Below are positions 19,259-28,258 of a DNA stretch of 64,000 nt, one piece after another (positions within the stretch are counted from its first letter, which is position 1; every line of letters starts with the position of its first letter). The notes beneath the pieces are model-generated. The model worked only from the letters and a program-made list of their open reading frames with translations, ran no database searches and had not been told where the DNA came from. The position numbers and the translations under genes are program-made. Source of the stretch: Sphingorhabdus sp. EL138 (GTDB taxonomy: Bacteria; Pseudomonadota; Alphaproteobacteria; Sphingomonadales; Sphingomonadaceae); contig NZ_OGVD01000004.1 in the NCBI RefSeq assembly GCF_900258045.1, forward strand, positions 372,001 through 436,000, given 5' to 3'.

Positions 19259-20602
19259 TTAAACGTTTTGCTCGGTTGGTCGTTCCACAACTGGAACGGC
19301 AGTTTTGCGCAACAGGGTGCTTGCGGTCAGGTCACCTGCGACATTTACGCTGGTGCGGCTCATATCCAGTATCCGGTCGACCCCCATCACGATGACCATG
19401 CCATCGGCCGGGATCCCAAATCCAGCGGCAACGCTGACCAAAATTGCGATGCTGACCCCCGGCGTTCCGGGAGCGCCGATAGAAGAGGCGACCAATGTTA
19501 CGGTCATCACCATGATCTGGCCTGCGCTAAGTTCAATGCCGGACATTTGCGCAAGAAACAGGATCGCGACGCTCTGGTACAAAGCCGTCCCGGCCATGTT
19601 CATGGTTGCCCCCAATGGCGCAACGAGGTTTGCGATGTCCCGTGGTACACCGAGCTTCTTCGCCGACTGGACGGTGCTGGGCATGACAGCTGCTGAACTG
19701 GATGTCGAGAAAGCGAGTAGCAAGGTTTCTCCCGCTTTCTTGAAAAACGTGATGGGCCCTATCCGGCAAAAAATGGCCAGGATGGAGAGGTACAGCAGGA
19801 AAAGCAGCAATAAACCGAGCAGGACGGTACCGACATAGGCGGATACAGCTAAGAGTGTATCGAGACCTATCTGCATGACCAGCTGCGCCATCATGCCGAA
19901 AACAGCCAAGGGTGCGAGGAACATCGCCCATTTGACGATGGTCATGCAGATGGACAATAGCGCGTCGAGTACAGACAGAAACGGCTCTATCCGGTCTCGC
20001 GTTACCTGTGTCGCGGCGATACCGACCAGCAGGGCGAGGACAACAACCGCCAGCAAATCGCCCTGCACGATAGACGCGGTGGGATTGTCGGGCAGGATCG
20101 CTGAAATCAATTCTGGCGCCTTGCCGAGATCAAATGTGGTCGCTTCGCCGTTCGGGACAGGTGTACCGGTTGAAACCCGGAATGAACCGGCTAGCCCTGC
20201 GCCAGGACGCAATATACCGGCAAGCGTGATACCGATGGCGGCAGCGGCGAAAGTGGTCGCGAGGACGAAACCGGCAAAGCGCAGCCCGATCCGTTGCAGC
20301 GCTTCACTTGACCCGCTGCCGGTCAGACCGCCAATGATCGAGGCAAATACCAGCGGGATCAAAACCATTGCGATAAGGCCCAGAAACAGTTGGCCGGGAA
20401 GTGCGAGCCAGGCGCCCAGCCAGCGCGCCGTTTCGGCTGAAATCAGGCCGCCTTCCGGGCCGAGCAGCAACCCGGCCGCAATGCCGAGCAATAATGCGAC
20501 CAAAACCTGCGCCCAAAGCCGGGTCTGTATCCAGCTATGCATTTTCGCTGATTGCTGGCCGAGGCGAATGGACGGCAGCTCGGGAAGGGGCGGTATCGGC
20601 AT
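19259..20602 (-). CDS. Dicarboxylate/amino acid:cation symporter (DAACS family)
   Basis: Inner-membrane symporter of the GltP/DctA family, about 447 residues from the ATG at 20602. That start leaves out an in-frame upstream extension that does not look like protein. Eight hydrophobic segments plus two re-entrant loops are expected. The serine-rich motif (STSSSAAVMPST) is present, and the transport helix has D413, R416, N420 and D424 at the spacing of the substrate site in GltPh, which suits an acidic substrate. The usual NMDGT motif reads NMAGT (Ala337), so one sodium-site aspartate is missing. It precedes the baeRF gene. Confidence 0.88.
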   Translation of the reverse strand: MPIPPLPELPSIRLGQQSAKMHSWIQTRLWAQVLVALLLGIAAGLLLGPEGGLISAETARWLGAWLALPGQLFLGLIAMVLIPLVFASIIGGLTGSGSSEALQRIGLRFAGFVLATTFAAAAIGITLAGILRPGAGLAGSFRVSTGTPVPNGEATTFDLGKAPELISAILPDNPTASIVQGDLLAVVVLALLVGIAATQVTRDRIEPFLSVLDALLSICMTIVKWAMFLAPLAVFGMMAQLVMQIGLDTLLAVSAYVGTVLLGLLLLFLLYLSILAIFCRIGPITFFKKAGETLLLAFSTSSSAAVMPSTVQSAKKLGVPRDIANLVAPLGATMNMAGTALYQSVAILFLAQMSGIELSAGQIMVMTVTLVASSIGAPGTPGVSIAILVSVAAGFGIPADGMVIVMGVDRILDMSRTSVNVAGDLTASTLLRKTAVPVVERPTEQNV

Positions 20603-20788
20603 GGGTCTGCTGTTTCCGTATCTTTGAGCCGTGGCGATATTGATGGTCCAGTCAGAAACGAGAACCGCTTTCGCGCCAAGTCGAGCGGGGTTTCCCGTTA
20701 TCCGCATCCCGAAACAATAGGTAATGTTCCGGATGGTTGGCGAAATGGCGGATTGCATTTTCGCGCGCGATGCAGGAAACATCGGATC

Positions 20789-22369
20789 ATGACAAAAATT
20801 GATCCTATCGCCTATCTCGACCAACCTTTTGGCCACTTATCCGATCTCATCCATGCCCATGCTGTAAACCAGCCGGGCCGTATCGCCCTAGACGATGGCG
20901 AGGAACGGTTGAACTGGCGGGAAACTGCGGCTTTGGTCAACAGGGCGGCGGCCCAGCTTCAGGCAGACGGGTTGGAAAAAGGGCAAGCGGTCTCGATTCT
21001 GGGCACGACAACCATCCGCTACGCCATCGCCTATCTTGGCGCCATTGTTGCTGGCGGTTGCGCGGCCCCTTTGACAACTTCCGCCACACCTAAGCAGCTC
21101 GCCAACATGATGGCAGACAGCGGCGCAATGCATTTATTTGTCGATAGCGCCAAACGCGCCGAGCTTTTCGAAAGCGGCATCGACTTGCCTCCGCTAAAGC
21201 ATATCATGATGGATGCCGCAGAAGAAGGCGCGCCATCGATGCACGACTGGATGGCGGCAGAAGGCACAAAGCCTACCGATCCGGGCGTTGGTCCCAAAGA
21301 CCCCTTCAACATCATCTATTCAAGCGGCACCACCGGCACACCCAAGGGCATTGTCCATAGTCGCCAGATGCGCTGGTATCAGATGGCGGTGGGTGAAAAC
21401 TCCGGCTACGGCCAACCCGGCCAGGTCTCGCTGTTCTCCACGCCACTCTATTCAAACACGACACTTGGTATTTTTGTCGCGACCGTTGCCTATGGCGGGA
21501 CATCGATTCTCATGCGCAAGTTTGACTGCCAGCGCTGGCTGGAGCTGGCGCAGGAAAACCGTGCGACCCATACCATGTTGGTCCCGGTGCAATATCAGCG
21601 GTTAATGGATTTTGATGATTTTGACGACTATGATCTTAGCCACTTCACTCATAAATATTGCACCAGTGCGCCCTTCTCGGCGGAACTGAAGGCCGAGGTC
21701 TTGGAGCGTATGCCCGGCGGTCTTATCGAGATTTATTCCATGACCGAGGGGGGTGTTGTCTGCATCCTGTTAGCGCATGCGCATCCTGACAAGCTGCACA
21801 CGGTCGGTATCGCCTGGGGCGGCAGCGAGGTGATTACGGTTGACGAAGACCTCAATCGCTTGCCTGCTGGCGAGATGGGCGAACTGGTTGGACGCTCGCA
21901 GACCATGATGAGCGGCTATCAGAACCAGCCGGAAAAAACCGAGGAGGCCAGCTGGTATGATGAAAATGGCGACCGCTGGCAGCGGATGGGCGATATCGGC
22001 AAAGTCGATGAGGACGGCTTCATCACGCTGATGGGCCGATCCAAGGACATGATTATATCAGGGGGCTTCAACATTTATCCCCGTGATCTGGAAGAAGCGT
22101 TGATGGCGCAACCGGATGTCGCTGATGCTGCCGTCGTTGGCGTTGCCTCCAGGCAATGGGGAGAAACACCGGTCGGATTCGTGGTGGGGGAACCCGGGGC
22201 ATCGCTGGATCTCGAAGCATTAAAGGCGGCAACCAATTCCGAACTTGGCAAGACCCAGCGCCTGTCGGAACTGCACCTGATTGAAGAGCTGCCGCGCAGC
22301 CATATTGGCAAGATTCTGAAAACGGAATTGCGGGATCGGGCCCAACAGGAACTTGCCGCGGCCGGTTAA
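20789..22369 (+). CDS. AMP-forming acyl-CoA synthetase/ligase
   Basis: Member of the ANL (adenylate-forming) superfamily, which activates a carboxylic acid with ATP and transfers it to CoA. From the ATG at 20789 the protein is 527 residues. Motifs in order: the phosphate loop YSSGTTGTPKG (about 183-193), YSMTEGG, the GDIGKVDEDGFITLMGRSKDMIISGGFNIYP hinge region, and a C-terminal lysine in HIGKILKTELRD. The acyl substrate (short, medium or aromatic) cannot be decided from sequence. An AGGAA lies upstream of the start. It is divergent from the transporter. Confidence 0.9.
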   Translation: MTKIDPIAYLDQPFGHLSDLIHAHAVNQPGRIALDDGEERLNWRETAALVNRAAAQLQADGLEKGQAVSILGTTTIRYAIAYLGAIVAGGCAAPLTTSATPKQLANMMADSGAMHLFVDSAKRAELFESGIDLPPLKHIMMDAAEEGAPSMHDWMAAEGTKPTDPGVGPKDPFNIIYSSGTTGTPKGIVHSRQMRWYQMAVGENSGYGQPGQVSLFSTPLYSNTTLGIFVATVAYGGTSILMRKFDCQRWLELAQENRATHTMLVPVQYQRLMDFDDFDDYDLSHFTHKYCTSAPFSAELKAEVLERMPGGLIEIYSMTEGGVVCILLAHAHPDKLHTVGIAWGGSEVITVDEDLNRLPAGEMGELVGRSQTMMSGYQNQPEKTEEASWYDENGDRWQRMGDIGKVDEDGFITLMGRSKDMIISGGFNIYPRDLEEALMAQPDVADAAVVGVASRQWGETPVGFVVGEPGASLDLEALKAATNSELGKTQRLSELHLIEELPRSHIGKILKTELRDRAQQELAAAG

Positions 22370-22419
22370 CCACATTTCTAAAGGCTTTATTGTCGATAAT
22401 GATTACATTTATGACATGG

Positions 22420-22434
22420 TTAACAAGAATTTAA
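22420..22434. promoter_or_regulatory. TTAA-N7-TTAA inverted repeat (CtrA-type or activator site)
   Basis: TTAA at 22420-22423 and TTAA at 22431-22434 are separated by exactly 7 bases, and the flanks extend it to GGTTAA-N7-TTAACC. TTAA-N7-TTAA is the full CtrA box of alphaproteobacteria. The symmetry, about 70 bases before the predicted start site of a sigma-54 promoter, also suits an enhancer-binding protein. Confidence 0.45.
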
Positions 22435-22471
22435 CCAACCAGCTATCTGTAATATAAGTCTTTTTCAAAAA

Positions 22472-22487
22472 TGGCATATGTTCTGCT
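22472..22487 (+). promoter_or_regulatory. Sigma-54 promoter candidate for the PEP-CTERM gene
   Basis: TGGCA begins at 22472 and TGCT ends at 22487; the invariant GG (22473-22474) and GC (22485-22486) have the 10-base separation required by sigma-54. Transcription would start near 22498, about 87 bases before the gene. Sigma-54 control of PEP-CTERM genes by the PrsK/PrsR system is known from other bacteria. Confidence 0.6.
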
Positions 22488-22584
22488 TATCTTTTCATCA
22501 TCCGGGTCCCAATCAGTTCAACGTTAACATTTGAACAGACGAGATCCGCTTAATGAAAAGATAGAAAACGGGGCAAACAACATC

Positions 22585-23271
22585 ATGCGCAAGATTTCCA
22601 TAGCAACACTGACCGCCATCGGTCTCGCAGCTGCTTACGCAACGCCGGCTTCGGCAGGGGTTATCGACTATGCAGCGACCAACTATACTGGCGGGTCCTG
22701 TAAGCATGGTCTTTACACCGGCAATACCGGCCGGGGCTGTAATCGTCGCTATTCTTTTCAGGATGGTACGACATTCAGCTATGATACCGATGCGCAGACG
22801 GCGACACTGACCGGTACAGCCATTAACGGTTCAGGGCAGGTCGCAACGCTGGACCTGAACTTTAGCAATTTCCTGGAAACCATCGACGGTACCAATTTCG
22901 ATTATAAGAATGGCGGCGGCAATTTTAATCCTGTCACCGATACGCCGGATATTGATTTCTTCACCAACGGTTCTGGTACGATCAGCATTGACGGTGCGGT
23001 TTATACCGTGAACCCGAACGATCCATTTGCCGGCAACACCACACTGCAATTTGGTCATGGTGCAAATGACAAGAACAAGAATTTTGGCGGTTCGGCCTGG
23101 CTGAATATCCTGAACCCGCACGGTCATGCCGTTCGGCACTGGGATATTAATTTCAACCTGGACAAGATTGCGTCGGAAGTACCCGAGCCGGGTGCTCTGG
23201 GCTTACTGGGCCTCGCCGTGGGCGGACTTTGGGCGGGCACACGCCGTCGCCGCAAAAAGCTTGCTGCATAA
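22585..23271 (+). CDS. PEP-CTERM sorting-domain protein
   Basis: The 228-residue exported protein has a signal peptide (MRKISIATLTAIGLAAAYATPASA) and ends with the tripartite PEP-CTERM sorting signal: VPEPGALG, a hydrophobic helix (LLGLAVGGLWAG) and an arginine cluster (TRRRRKKL). Exosortase (XrtA/EpsH) would cut at the signal during delivery of the protein to the surface, in step with exopolysaccharide export. The middle is rich in Gly, Asn, Asp and Thr and predicted beta. The ATG at 22585 has GGGG upstream. The next gene is a TPR lipoprotein known from such systems; no exosortase gene is in this window. Confidence 0.85.
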   Translation: MRKISIATLTAIGLAAAYATPASAGVIDYAATNYTGGSCKHGLYTGNTGRGCNRRYSFQDGTTFSYDTDAQTATLTGTAINGSGQVATLDLNFSNFLETIDGTNFDYKNGGGNFNPVTDTPDIDFFTNGSGTISIDGAVYTVNPNDPFAGNTTLQFGHGANDKNKNFGGSAWLNILNPHGHAVRHWDINFNLDKIASEVPEPGALGLLGLAVGGLWAGTRRRRKKLAA

Positions 23272-23296
23272 GCATTAAGTTCAATCAGAATACTGG

Positions 23297-23331
23297 AACC
23301 GGGCGAGCTCATTATCGGCTGGTTTCTTTTT
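23297..23331 (+). terminator. Terminator after the PEP-CTERM gene
   Basis: AACCGGGCG (23297-23305) pairs with CGGCTGGTT (23316-23324) with one wobble and one mismatch, followed by TTTCTTTT to 23331. It lies 26 bases after the stop codon and would separate this gene from the TPR lipoprotein gene. Confidence 0.5.
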
Positions 23332-23402
23332 GTCTGCAATTGGCCGCTATGGCATCATGCGGATTAGCCCTTTTTAAAGGCTTTTGGGGTTATTCAAAGG
23401 TC

Positions 23403-25049
23403 ATGAAACTTGCATCAAAATCCACCGTAACGACCTCTTTGCTGGCCCTTTCGCTGGTGCTTAGCGCCTGTTCGTCTGACGGCAATGATCCGATGGCAGA
23501 TGCAGAAGCGGCTTTTGCTGAAAATGACTTTCGCGAGGCTCGCATCTATCTGATGTCTGCGCTGAAGGACAATACCGTCAACCCGGCGGCCAACTTGCTC
23601 TACGGTAAAACACTGCTGCGCCTTGGCGATGGTGTTGGTGCGGAAGCGGCTTTGAAGAAGCTGGCTGGAAATGCGGAATATGACGCGGAAGTACAAAGCC
23701 TGATGGCTCATGCGCTGCTGCTGCGCAACATGCCGAAACGTGCTCTGGCTCTGACTGAGAACCCGGACCCTGAAAATGCCAACCTGGCTTATTGGGTGAA
23801 GGCACAGGCGCTGCTTGCGCTGGACCGAGAAGAGGAAGCTGTGGCCGCTTTGTCAGATGGCCTTGCCGCCGCGCCCAACGATCCCGGGCTTCTGGCGCTT
23901 CGCGGAAATTATGAAGTGGATAGACGCAATATTAGCGCAGCTCGCCGTACCGCTGCCCTTGCGCTCAAACATGATCCGGAAAACCTTGATGCCTTGTTGC
24001 TGTCCGGCCAACTGGCGCTGATGCGTCAGGATTTACCGGCCGCCAAGGACACTTTTGGCAAGGCGCTTGAACTCTATCCCGACAGCATAACGCCGCTTTT
24101 TTCGGTTGCTGCCGTCGACGCGGATTTGGGTAATGCAAAGGATGCGAAGGCAAATTTGAAACGCATTCTGGAGCTGGCCCCCGGCCATCCGATGGCGCTT
24201 TTCCTGATGGCCAGAATTGCCTTTAATGATGGCGATATCGACCGGGCTCATGATCTGGCTCAGGGTGCAGGTGAGGCGTTGGATGATGTACCCAGTGCTG
24301 CTCTGCTTCGCGGAGAAATCGCCTATTTGCAGGGCAATCATGAGCAGGCAATTGAGCGGTTGCGCAAATTCTTAGTCGACATGCCAGGCCATGTACAGGG
24401 CACCACGGTGCTGGGATCGGCGCTCGCAGCCGTGGGAAATGAAATCGAAGCCTATCAACTGGTAAAACCGGCAGCGCAGCGCGCCAACGCCACCCCGCAA
24501 TTGCTGGCTTTGGCGGCCAGACTTGGGAAACTGCAAAACGACCCGTTGGCCGCCGGTTTTGAAAGCCGGGCGCAAGTACCAGAGGGGCGCAATGATATCG
24601 CGCTGAAAATGACCGACGCGGGACAGGCCATAGCCAACAAGCAATGGAGCAAGGCCGAATCTATCTACGCCGATCTGCGGGCTTCCGGTCTCGACGGCAA
24701 TGCGATTGTCATGAACAACAGCGCGTTGGTGCAGTTAGAGTTGGGAAATGAGGCGGAGGCTGTGAGTTTTGCTCGCGCCGCTTTCGCGCTGACGCCTGAT
24801 GATCCCAATGTGCTCGACACGTTGGGCTGGACGCTATTGCAATCGGGTCAGGATAAGGCTGAAGCGTTGAAACTGCTGCGGCAGGCCTCTTCCCGTGCGC
24901 CGGGCAATCTGGAAATTCGCTGGCATCTGGCCAATGCGCTGGCTGCCAATGGACAGACGGCAGAAGCAAAGCGGGTGATAAAGAGTCTCAAGGCGTTCGC
25001 GAGTGCCGATCAGCAAGCACAGATCGATAAGCTGCTCGCGCGGCTTTGA
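23403..25049 (+). CDS. TPR-repeat lipoprotein, PrsT-like (PEP-CTERM/exopolysaccharide system)
   Basis: From the ATG at 23403 (AAAGG just upstream) the protein is 548 residues, with a lipobox (SLVLSAC) and then about a dozen tetratricopeptide repeats (for example NPAANLLYGKTLLRLGDGVGA, then NLAYWVKAQALLALDREEEA). The C-terminal repeat DPNVLDTLGWTLLQSGQDKAEALKLLRQA is typical of PrsT-type lipoproteins of the exosortase A system, which help surface polysaccharide and PEP-CTERM export. It is shorter than the roughly 900-residue PrsT of betaproteobacteria. The pairing with a PEP-CTERM gene supports the call; PrsT identity is inference. Confidence 0.7.
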   Translation: MKLASKSTVTTSLLALSLVLSACSSDGNDPMADAEAAFAENDFREARIYLMSALKDNTVNPAANLLYGKTLLRLGDGVGAEAALKKLAGNAEYDAEVQSLMAHALLLRNMPKRALALTENPDPENANLAYWVKAQALLALDREEEAVAALSDGLAAAPNDPGLLALRGNYEVDRRNISAARRTAALALKHDPENLDALLLSGQLALMRQDLPAAKDTFGKALELYPDSITPLFSVAAVDADLGNAKDAKANLKRILELAPGHPMALFLMARIAFNDGDIDRAHDLAQGAGEALDDVPSAALLRGEIAYLQGNHEQAIERLRKFLVDMPGHVQGTTVLGSALAAVGNEIEAYQLVKPAAQRANATPQLLALAARLGKLQNDPLAAGFESRAQVPEGRNDIALKMTDAGQAIANKQWSKAESIYADLRASGLDGNAIVMNNSALVQLELGNEAEAVSFARAAFALTPDDPNVLDTLGWTLLQSGQDKAEALKLLRQASSRAPGNLEIRWHLANALAANGQTAEAKRVIKSLKAFASADQQAQIDKLLARL

Positions 25050-25121
25050 ATTCGAGCACAAAGTTCATAATCCGCGCCACAATCTATAGACTCTTTCTCC
25101 GTGCCAGATTAAGCGCTCTTC

Positions 25122-26681
25122 ATGTCTATTGCCCATGAAGAAACCATCCTGATCGTCGATTTCGGCTCTCAGGTCACGCAGCTTATCGCACGCCGGGTCC
25201 GCGAGGCCGGAGTTTACTCGGAAATTGCTCCGTTTAACAGTGCCGAAGAAGCATTTGCGCGAATGAAGCCCAAGGGGATCATCCTTTCGGGCAGCCCGGC
25301 CAGTGTGACCGAAGAAGACAGTCCACGCATCCCGCAGGCTTTTCTGGAGGCCGGTATTCCGGTCCTCGGTATTTGCTATGGTCAGCAAGTGATGACGACG
25401 CAACTGGGCGGTCAGGTTGAAGGCGGGGAGAGCGGCGAATTCGGCCGTGCCTTTATCGAGATTTCAGAAAGCTGCGTTCTGTTTGACGGTCTCTGGAAGG
25501 TTGGCGAAAAACACCAGGTGTGGATGAGCCACGGCGACAAGGTCACCGAGTTTGCTCCCGGTTTCCGGATCGTCGCAACCACGGAAGGCGCGCCCTTTGC
25601 GATTATCGCGGATGATGAAAAGCGCTTTTATGGCATGCAGTTCCATCCGGAAGTCGTCCACACACCAGATGGCGGCAAGCTGATCGCCAATTTCGTCCGC
25701 CATGTCTGCGGCTGTGCCGGCGACTGGTCGATGGCGGAATTCAAGGCGGCCAAGATCAAGGAAATTCGTGAGCAAGTCGGCGATGGCAAGGTAATCTGCG
25801 GCCTGTCGGGCGGCGTTGACAGCGCGGTCGCGGCTGTGCTGATCCATGAGGCGATTGGCGAGCAGCTCACCTGTGTATTTGTCGATCACGGGTTGATGCG
25901 TCAGGGCGAGGCGGATCAGGTGGTGAGCCTGTTCAAGGGCCATTACAATATTCCGCTGGTGCATCTCGATGTCGAGACACTGTTCCTAAATGGCCTGAAA
26001 GGCGAAACCGATCCGGAAAAGAAGCGCAAGTTTATTGGCAAGACCTTTATCGATGTGTTTGAGATTGAGGCGAAAAAAGTCGGCGGTGCGGATTTCCTCG
26101 CCCAAGGGACGCTCTATCCCGATGTGATCGAGAGTGTCAGCTTTACTGGCGGGCCAAGCGTAACGATCAAGTCGCACCACAATGTTGGCGGGCTTCCCGA
26201 GCGTATGAACATGCAGCTCGTTGAACCCTTGCGCGAATTGTTCAAGGACGAAGTCCGAGCATTGGGCCGAGAGCTAGGTCTGCCCGAGATTTTCGTCGGT
26301 CGCCATCCGTTCCCGGGTCCCGGCCTTGCCATCCGCATTCCCGGCGAAGTGACCAAGGAACGTTGCGATATCTTGCGCAAAGCCGACGCTATCTATCTGG
26401 AAGAGATAAGAAATGCAGGACTATATGATGCGATCTGGCAGGCTTTCGTCGTGTTGCTCCCGGTCAAGACCGTCGGAGTAATGGGGGACGGCCGGACCTA
26501 TGATAATGTCTGCGGCTTGCGCGCTGTGACCAGCACCGATGGCATGACCGCCGATGTCTATCCCTTTGACGCCAGTTTCCTGACCCGTGTGGCGACGCGG
26601 ATTGTCAACGAGGTGAAGGGGATAAACCGGGTGGTTTATGATTATACCTCGAAACCGCCGGGGACGATTGAGTGGGAGTGA
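25122..26681 (+). CDS. guaA: GMP synthase (glutamine-hydrolysing)
   Basis: Converts XMP to GMP using ATP and glutamine. The class I amidotransferase domain has the catalytic Cys85 in GICYGQQ, with His and Glu in QFHPEVVHT. The ATP pyrophosphatase domain begins near residue 200 with the loop [10 protein letters not shown] (about 227-236), and the C-terminal dimerisation domain ends with the conserved KPPGTIEWE. The length (519) is normal. There is no guaB next to it. Confidence 0.97.
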   Translation: MSIAHEETILIVDFGSQVTQLIARRVREAGVYSEIAPFNSAEEAFARMKPKGIILSGSPASVTEEDSPRIPQAFLEAGIPVLGICYGQQVMTTQLGGQVEGGESGEFGRAFIEISESCVLFDGLWKVGEKHQVWMSHGDKVTEFAPGFRIVATTEGAPFAIIADDEKRFYGMQFHPEVVHTPDGGKLIANFVRHVCGCAGDWSMAEFKAAKIKEIREQVGDGKVICGLSGGVDSAVAAVLIHEAIGEQLTCVFVDHGLMRQGEADQVVSLFKGHYNIPLVHLDVETLFLNGLKGETDPEKKRKFIGKTFIDVFEIEAKKVGGADFLAQGTLYPDVIESVSFTGGPSVTIKSHHNVGGLPERMNMQLVEPLRELFKDEVRALGRELGLPEIFVGRHPFPGPGLAIRIPGEVTKERCDILRKADAIYLEEIRNAGLYDAIWQAFVVLLPVKTVGVMGDGRTYDNVCGLRAVTSTDGMTADVYPFDASFLTRVATRIVNEVKGINRVVYDYTSKPPGTIEWE

Positions 26682-26765
26682 TAGGGCGATTTAGTGAGCT
26701 GTGGTTCTTGAGGACCAAAAGGTTCAGGCTGACGAAGAACTAAACTAACGCAAGGAGAGAACCCC

Positions 26766-27773
26766 ATGAAAGCCATCCAACTCCAATCCCCAGCCTCGCT
26801 CGACAATCTCCAACTGGTTGATCTCCCCGACCCCGCTGCTCCCGGTCCGGGTGAAATTGCGGTTCGGTTGCGCGCATCATCGCTGAACTATCATGATTAT
26901 GCGGTGGTCAAGGGCATGCTCCCGACAGCAGATAAGCGCATACCCATGTCGGACGGTGCGGGCGAAGTGACGGCAGTGGGTGAGGGCGTTACCGAGTTTA
27001 AGGTCGGCGATGCAGTGGTTTCCACCTTCTTCCCCGACTGGATTGATGGCCCGCCACCGGAAGGCGGGTTTCAGCGTGTGCCCGGCGACGGGATTGACGG
27101 CTATGCGGTGGAGCAGGCGGTTGGTGCAGCGACATCATGGACCCACGCGCCCAAGGGCTATAGCGCAGCCGAAGCGGCAACGCTGACCTGTGCGGGCCTG
27201 ACCGCCTGGCGCGCGTTATTCGTCGATGGTTGTGTGAAGCCCGGCGACACAGTGCTTGTGCAGGGCACGGGCGGCGTGTCCATCTTTGCACTGCAATTTG
27301 CCAAGGCAGCGGGCGCGACGGTGATCGCGACTTCTTCATCCAACGAAAAACTGGCGCGGCTCAAAGACTTGGGAGCGGATCATCTGATCAATTACAAGCA
27401 AATCGAAGCCTGGGGACCGAAAGTCCTTGAACTCACCGGCGGTGCAGGTGTGGATTGCGTGGTCGAAATTGGCGGACCGGGGACGCTCGACCAGTCGATG
27501 ATGGCGACCCGTATTGGCGGGCATATCGCGCTGATCGGTGTGCTGACCGGTTTTGCGGGACCGGTTCAGACCGGCTTGCTCATGGCCAAAAACCTTCGCG
27601 TGCAGGGCCTGACGGTCGGCAGCCGCGCGCAGCAGATCGATATGATTGCCGCGATTGAGGCCAATGGAATCAAGCCAGTGCTCGACAAGCATTTTCCACT
27701 GGCGGACCTGGCCGATGCGTTCCGCCACCAGGAATCGGGCGCACATTTCGGCAAGATCGTCGTCGAAATTTGA
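26766..27773 (+). CDS. Zinc-independent MDR-family NAD(P)-dependent oxidoreductase
   Basis: Medium-chain dehydrogenase/reductase of 335 residues. The N-terminal GroES-like domain (ASSLNYHDYAVVKGMLP, then PMSDGAGEVTAVGEGV) lacks the zinc-binding cysteines. The Rossmann domain begins with TVLVQGTGGVSIFALQFAKAAGATVIATSSS, followed by LGADHLINYK. The enzyme resembles quinone oxidoreductase and zinc-free alcohol dehydrogenase-like proteins that reduce alkenals or quinones; the substrate is unknown. AAGGAGAG precedes the ATG. Confidence 0.88.
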   Translation: MKAIQLQSPASLDNLQLVDLPDPAAPGPGEIAVRLRASSLNYHDYAVVKGMLPTADKRIPMSDGAGEVTAVGEGVTEFKVGDAVVSTFFPDWIDGPPPEGGFQRVPGDGIDGYAVEQAVGAATSWTHAPKGYSAAEAATLTCAGLTAWRALFVDGCVKPGDTVLVQGTGGVSIFALQFAKAAGATVIATSSSNEKLARLKDLGADHLINYKQIEAWGPKVLELTGGAGVDCVVEIGGPGTLDQSMMATRIGGHIALIGVLTGFAGPVQTGLLMAKNLRVQGLTVGSRAQQIDMIAAIEANGIKPVLDKHFPLADLADAFRHQESGAHFGKIVVEI

Positions 27774-27850
27774 TCTGTGGAAGCTCCGGATCAGTATGAT
27801 ATAGCAAAGCCGTCACATACAACTTTTTTGTGGCGGAGGAGGATGATCGG

Positions 27851-28246
27851 ATGACCAATGAATATATAACGCTGGGCAGCAGCGATCTTGAACGATCGCA
27901 TGCATATTATGATGCCGTGATGCCGGTTCTTGGTGCAACTCTGGAAGCGGATTATCCTGGCATGACATTTTGTTATAAAATGCCCAGCGGTTTCCGAATC
28001 TGGGTTTCGAAACCCCAAAATGGGGAGCCACCCGCTTGCGGCAATGGCCATACGGCGGGTCTCTATGCTGATAGCGCTGACACAGTGGACAGGGCGCATA
28101 GGGCGGCGCTCGCATATGGCGGCAGTGATGAAGGTGCGCCGGGCCCGCGTCCCATCTATGGTCCAGAATTTTACGGGGGCTATGCGCGTGATCCTGATGG
28201 GAATAAAATGAGTTTCGTAACCTATGTGGACACAGCCTCAGCTTAG
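27851..28246 (+). CDS. VOC-family (glyoxalase/bleomycin-resistance fold) protein
   Basis: The 131-residue protein has a single VOC module: YITLGSSDLERSHAYYDAVMPVLGA at the start, GHTAGLYADSADTVDRAHRAAL in the middle and GPEFYGGYARDPDGNKMSFVTY at the end. The typical metal ligand positions (an early residue in the first strand and Asp/Glu near the end) are only partly met, so catalysis is uncertain. The ATG at 27851 has GGAGGA upstream. It ends 12 bases before the endonuclease III-like gene. Confidence 0.78.
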   Translation: MTNEYITLGSSDLERSHAYYDAVMPVLGATLEADYPGMTFCYKMPSGFRIWVSKPQNGEPPACGNGHTAGLYADSADTVDRAHRAALAYGGSDEGAPGPRPIYGPEFYGGYARDPDGNKMSFVTYVDTASA

Positions 28247-28258
28247 ACGGCCGGGAGA

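Noticed and set aside
19836-20602. Antisense frame 19875-20627 as a real gene between the transporter and the ligase
   Set aside because: It lies opposite conserved transporter helices, and its Pro/Arg/Ala-rich product has no domain features.
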